The notes under the pieces are model-generated. The model was not told the DNA's origin. It saw nothing but the letters and a program-made list of their open reading frames with translations, and did no database searches. This document shows positions 7,270-9,429 of a stretch of DNA of 9,429 nt, piece after piece. Origin of the DNA: Clostridia bacterium (GTDB lineage: Bacteria > Bacillota > Clostridia > RUG12999); assembly GCA_017502065.1 (NCBI GenBank), contig JAFVVU010000036.1, positions 1 through 9,429 of the forward strand, written 5' to 3'. The stretch's first letter is position 1, and each line of letters starts with the position of its first letter. Made by a program: the position numbers and the translations under genes.

Positions 7270-7290
7270 TTCCGTTCCGAAATAACGGAA
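7270..7290. repeat. Inverted repeat downstream of the dispersed element
   Basis: TTCCGTT (7270-7276) pairs with AACGGAA (7284-7290) around CCGAAAT. No T-tract follows on either side that would make a good terminator. It may be part of a larger repeat unit with 7199-7256, or a separate element; I cannot tell from one copy. Confidence 0.45.
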
Positions 7291-7327
7291 TGCATATTAT
7301 ATCCGCAGCGCCATCCCCTCTTCAAAA

Positions 7328-7356
7328 AGCAATATTGTGTTACAAAAGAGCAATAT
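7328..7356 (+). promoter_or_regulatory. Direct repeats upstream of the beta-helix gene promoter
   Basis: AGCAATAT occurs at 7328-7335 and again at 7349-7356, both preceded by A-rich runs. The copies start 21 bp apart, two turns of DNA helix, and the second ends 7 bp before the -35 box. This is the layout expected of a binding site for a transcription activator, but no regulator is known from the window. Confidence 0.45.
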
Positions 7357-7363
7357 CTTTTTC

Positions 7364-7392
7364 TTTACATTGCAGATTCCTTGGTGTATAAT
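7364..7392 (+). promoter_or_regulatory. Sigma-A promoter of the beta-helix gene
   Basis: The -35 box TTTACA (7364-7369) and a perfect -10 box TATAAT (7387-7392) are 17 bp apart. The predicted transcription start near 7398 lies downstream of an in-frame TTG at 7381, which supports the ATG at 7426 as the real start. The leader would be only about 28 nt. Confidence 0.82.
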
Positions 7393-7425
7393 AAGGGCAC
7401 AAAATACTTCACTGAGGTGATATTT

Positions 7426-9213
7426 ATGGAAATACGTGTAGGTAAAACGAATGAATTTAAAACCATTCAGGATGCCGTAATCCGACTGAGAAATGAAAAA
7501 GAGAAAAAAATTATCGTGGAAAACGGTACATATTTTGAAACCAATCTTTCTCTTACCAAAGAAGACAGCGGTCTTGAAATTGCTGGTGAAAACGGCAGAA
7601 AACCTGTTCTTGTAGGCGGCTGCAAAGTAAGCGGATTTGAAATTGATGAAAAAACCGGCTGGTTTTTCAAAAAACTGAACGGCACCTTTAATTTCCGTTT
7701 TCTTATGACCGACACCGGAAAATATCTTCAGAAAGCACGCTATCCCGAAGACGGATTTTTACAGCATCTTTCCGTTTTTGATAACGCCCAGTGGAAAGGC
7801 TCATGCTTTGGCGGATGGGGTCGTCCCCTTGAAGAGCACGAGCTTAACCGTATGATTTACAAACCCGAAGATATTCCCGAAGATTTTGAATATGAAAATG
7901 CGTATGTTCAGGTTTTCCATGTGTGGAATGAATCCTGCGTTGAAATAAAAGAGCACGACAAAGCAAATAATACATTTATTTTCGACCCGCCCTGCGGACA
8001 TCCGCCGGGAGCGTGGAAAAAAACAAATTATGTAATTTATAATACCAAAGAAGGTATGACAAAACCCGGTAGCTGGTATTTTGATAAAAAAAGCTCTACC
8101 CTGTTTTACAAACCGCTTGAAACAGACTCTGTTGACACCTTCTGCGTTATTGTTCCGACAGGAAACTCTGTTATCAACCTTGATGGATGCGAAGATGTAA
8201 CAATCAGCAACCTTCACGTTTCGGGTGCCACAACTCCCGTTGCAACCGAAATTTTTGATATGAATCAGGACAGAGGCGCAGGCGGATTTTTATCCCTTGA
8301 ATATACAGGTGCAATCAACGGCGAAAACATCAAAAATGTTACTGTAACCAACGTTGATGCGGATATGACGGGCGGCTGGGGCATAAAGCTTGCCGGTGAA
8401 AACATCCGCGTTTCAAACTGCAGTGTTAAAAATTGCGGTGCAGGTGGTATCGGCGTTCGCGAAAATAAAGAATATCCCAAAAACGGCGATGCATTTTCAT
8501 ATATTGAAGGATGCCGCATTTCCTTTATAGGAATTGATTATTACAGCGGACCGGGGATTTTTATTGATAAAGCAAAGGCAAAAGGCAACTACATTTCCGA
8601 CACACCATATTCCGGTATTGTTGCATACGGAAACAACGTTGTTATTGAAGATAATTACATTAAAGATATAATGACCGTGCTTGAAGACGGTGGTGGAATT
8701 TACAAACTGCTTGACAACGGTGGAATTATAAGAAATAATGTTGTTCTTGAAACAAGATCTCTTGTTGCAAATAAGGTTGGAATTTATCTTGATGCTCCTG
8801 GCAACGACTGGCACGTTTACGGCAACGTAGTAAAAGGCTTTTCACATGCAATGCACAGCCATATCGGCGCAAGCGGCACTGTTTGGGAAAATAACTATTT
8901 TGAATCATATTCCAATATGAAGGTTACTGCAACAAGAACTGTTGGAATTTCCCTTAAAAATAACATATTCAAATGCGCCGGCAACCTTGATTTTATGGCA
9001 TCAAAGGATGCATTTAAGGAATTTGACGGAAATATTATGATTTGCCGTAAACTCCCGGATTATGTGAAAACTGAAAACAAGGTATATGATATAATTGAAG
9101 AATATACTCTACAGTCTACTCCCGAAAATCCGATTATTTTCTGGGATGGAAAAATCACGGACGAAGCAGATATTGACATAAAGAATATGAAGGGTGTTTT
9201 GGCAAATGATTAA
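7426..9213 (+). CDS. Right-handed parallel beta-helix protein, GH141-like, probably cytoplasmic
   Basis: The 595-residue product starts at an ATG 5 nt after GAGGTGA (7414-7420). The N-terminus opens straight into a beta-helix entry motif (FKTIQDAV, residues 11-18), with no signal peptide or membrane anchor. Residues about 95-235 form an inserted region that ends in SWYFDKKSSTLFYKP (216-230). I recall this motif from GH141-like beta-helix proteins. The helix proper runs from about 246 to 540, with repeating rungs such as VTISNLHVSG, IRVSNCSVKNCG and VVIEDNYIKDI. Asp421 in EDGGGIY and Asp456 in IYLDAPGND are candidate catalytic residues, and His474, His477 and His479 lie one or two rungs further on. 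Known GH141 members are a fucosidase and a xylanase, so a role on plant or host glycan fragments is inferred; substrate is unknown. It could also be a lyase or a non-catalytic helix. It overlaps the next gene by 8 nt. Confidence 0.8.
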   Translation: MEIRVGKTNEFKTIQDAVIRLRNEKEKKIIVENGTYFETNLSLTKEDSGLEIAGENGRKPVLVGGCKVSGFEIDEKTGWFFKKLNGTFNFRFLMTDTGKYLQKARYPEDGFLQHLSVFDNAQWKGSCFGGWGRPLEEHELNRMIYKPEDIPEDFEYENAYVQVFHVWNESCVEIKEHDKANNTFIFDPPCGHPPGAWKKTNYVIYNTKEGMTKPGSWYFDKKSSTLFYKPLETDSVDTFCVIVPTGNSVINLDGCEDVTISNLHVSGATTPVATEIFDMNQDRGAGGFLSLEYTGAINGENIKNVTVTNVDADMTGGWGIKLAGENIRVSNCSVKNCGAGGIGVRENKEYPKNGDAFSYIEGCRISFIGIDYYSGPGIFIDKAKAKGNYISDTPYSGIVAYGNNVVIEDNYIKDIMTVLEDGGGIYKLLDNGGIIRNNVVLETRSLVANKVGIYLDAPGNDWHVYGNVVKGFSHAMHSHIGASGTVWENNYFESYSNMKVTATRTVGISLKNNIFKCAGNLDFMASKDAFKEFDGNIMICRKLPDYVKTENKVYDIIEEYTLQSTPENPIIFWDGKITDEADIDIKNMKGVLAND

Positions 9214-9429
9214 TATTATTGGCCAGCTTATAGGATATGCGTCAATTTTAATGAATGTATTATCCTATCAGCAGTCCGACTATAAAAGAATAATGACATT
9301 TCAGGTTCTGGCATCTGTTTGTTCGCTGCTGCATTACGGACTTATTTTTGCATGGACAGGACTTGTTCTTAATGTCATTGGACTGCTCCGAAGCATTGCG
9401 TTCCGCAACCGTTCGGAAAAAAGCGATAA
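9206..9429 (+). CDS. YgjV-like small inner-membrane protein (3' end outside window)
   Basis: The ATG at 9206 lies inside the end of the beta-helix gene (sequence ATGATTAA, 8-nt overlap), and the frame stays open to the window edge, giving 74 codons plus two bases. The product is strongly hydrophobic. A first membrane segment covers about residues 2-20 (INIIGQLIGYASILMNVLSY), then a short polar turn QQSDYKR. Two further segments cover about 30-64, containing LLHYGLIFAWTGLVLNVIG, followed by the basic RSIAFRNR. This pattern matches the bacterial inner-membrane YgjV (Imp-YgjV) family as I remember it; its function is not known. AAGGG at 9190-9194 is a weak ribosome binding site 11 nt from the start, so translation is probably coupled to the upstream gene. 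The missing C-terminus leaves the full length unknown. Confidence 0.72.
   Translation, partial: MINIIGQLIGYASILMNVLSYQQSDYKRIMTFQVLASVCSLLHYGLIFAWTGLVLNVIGLLRSIAFRNRSEKSD

Larger units (their letters stand above)
7120..7425. other. 306-nt intergenic region after tuf
   Basis: This gap contains no credible gene. In order it holds the tuf terminator (7158-7189), a dispersed two-hairpin repeat (7199-7256), a separate 7-bp hairpin (7270-7290), a pair of AGCAATAT direct repeats (7328-7356), and the promoter (7364-7392) and ribosome binding site (7414-7420) of the next gene. Confidence 0.85.

Noticed and set aside
7199..7290. CRISPR array or insertion sequence
   Set aside because: There is no series of equal repeats with unique spacers, no transposase reading frame and no visible target-site duplication.
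7381..7425. Upstream TTG start for the beta-helix protein
   Set aside because: The TTG lies upstream of the -10 box and the predicted transcription start, so it would not be on the mRNA. The ATG at 7426 has a good ribosome binding site.
7801..8217. Minus-strand open frame opposite the beta-helix gene
   Set aside because: It is embedded in a well-supported gene, has no recognisable family, and has the same reverse-codon composition.

Overview
The window is a piece of a bacterial chromosome, most likely from an anaerobic Firmicute of the class Clostridia. An Oscillospirales/Ruminococcaceae-like gut or rumen lineage is my best guess. The reasons are the rpoC-rpsL-rpsG-fusA-tuf order, the clostridial style of the RpoC, S12 and EF-Tu sequences, strong purine-rich Shine-Dalgarno sites, TTG and GTG starts on ribosomal protein genes, AT-rich sigma-A promoters, and a dispersed repeat of a kind I recall from that group. 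No marker here fixes genus or species.

Positions 1-7119 hold the end of the RNA polymerase operon and the 'str' translation cluster: the 3' part of rpoC, then rpsL (S12), rpsG (S7), fusA (EF-G) and tuf (EF-Tu), all on the + strand. A near-consensus promoter 9 nt after the rpoC stop restarts transcription for rpsL-rpsG-fusA. Its predicted transcript would begin at or next to a 13-bp hairpin. The rpsL-rpsG spacer is long (179 nt) and rich in inverted repeats, some mutually exclusive. A hairpin after fusA and a second strong promoter make tuf at least partly independent. A textbook intrinsic terminator closes the cluster at 7158-7189.

Positions 7120-7425 (306 nt) contain no gene. They hold the terminator, a two-hairpin dispersed repeat, a third hairpin, a pair of direct repeats 21 bp apart, and a good promoter.

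Positions 7426-9429 are accessory. A 595-residue right-handed parallel beta-helix protein without a signal peptide resembles GH141-like carbohydrate-active proteins. It overlaps by 8 nt the start of a small membrane protein of the YgjV type, which runs off the window.

The cluster genes make transcription and translation machinery: the catalytic RNA polymerase subunit, two 30S proteins and the two elongation GTPases. The last two genes appear unrelated to it and lie beyond a terminator. The strongest oddities are an apparent three-copy internal repeat adding about 100 residues to RpoC, the structured rpsL leader and rpsL-rpsG spacer, and the unusual control region of the beta-helix gene. I found no convincing evidence of a wholly new multi-gene system.
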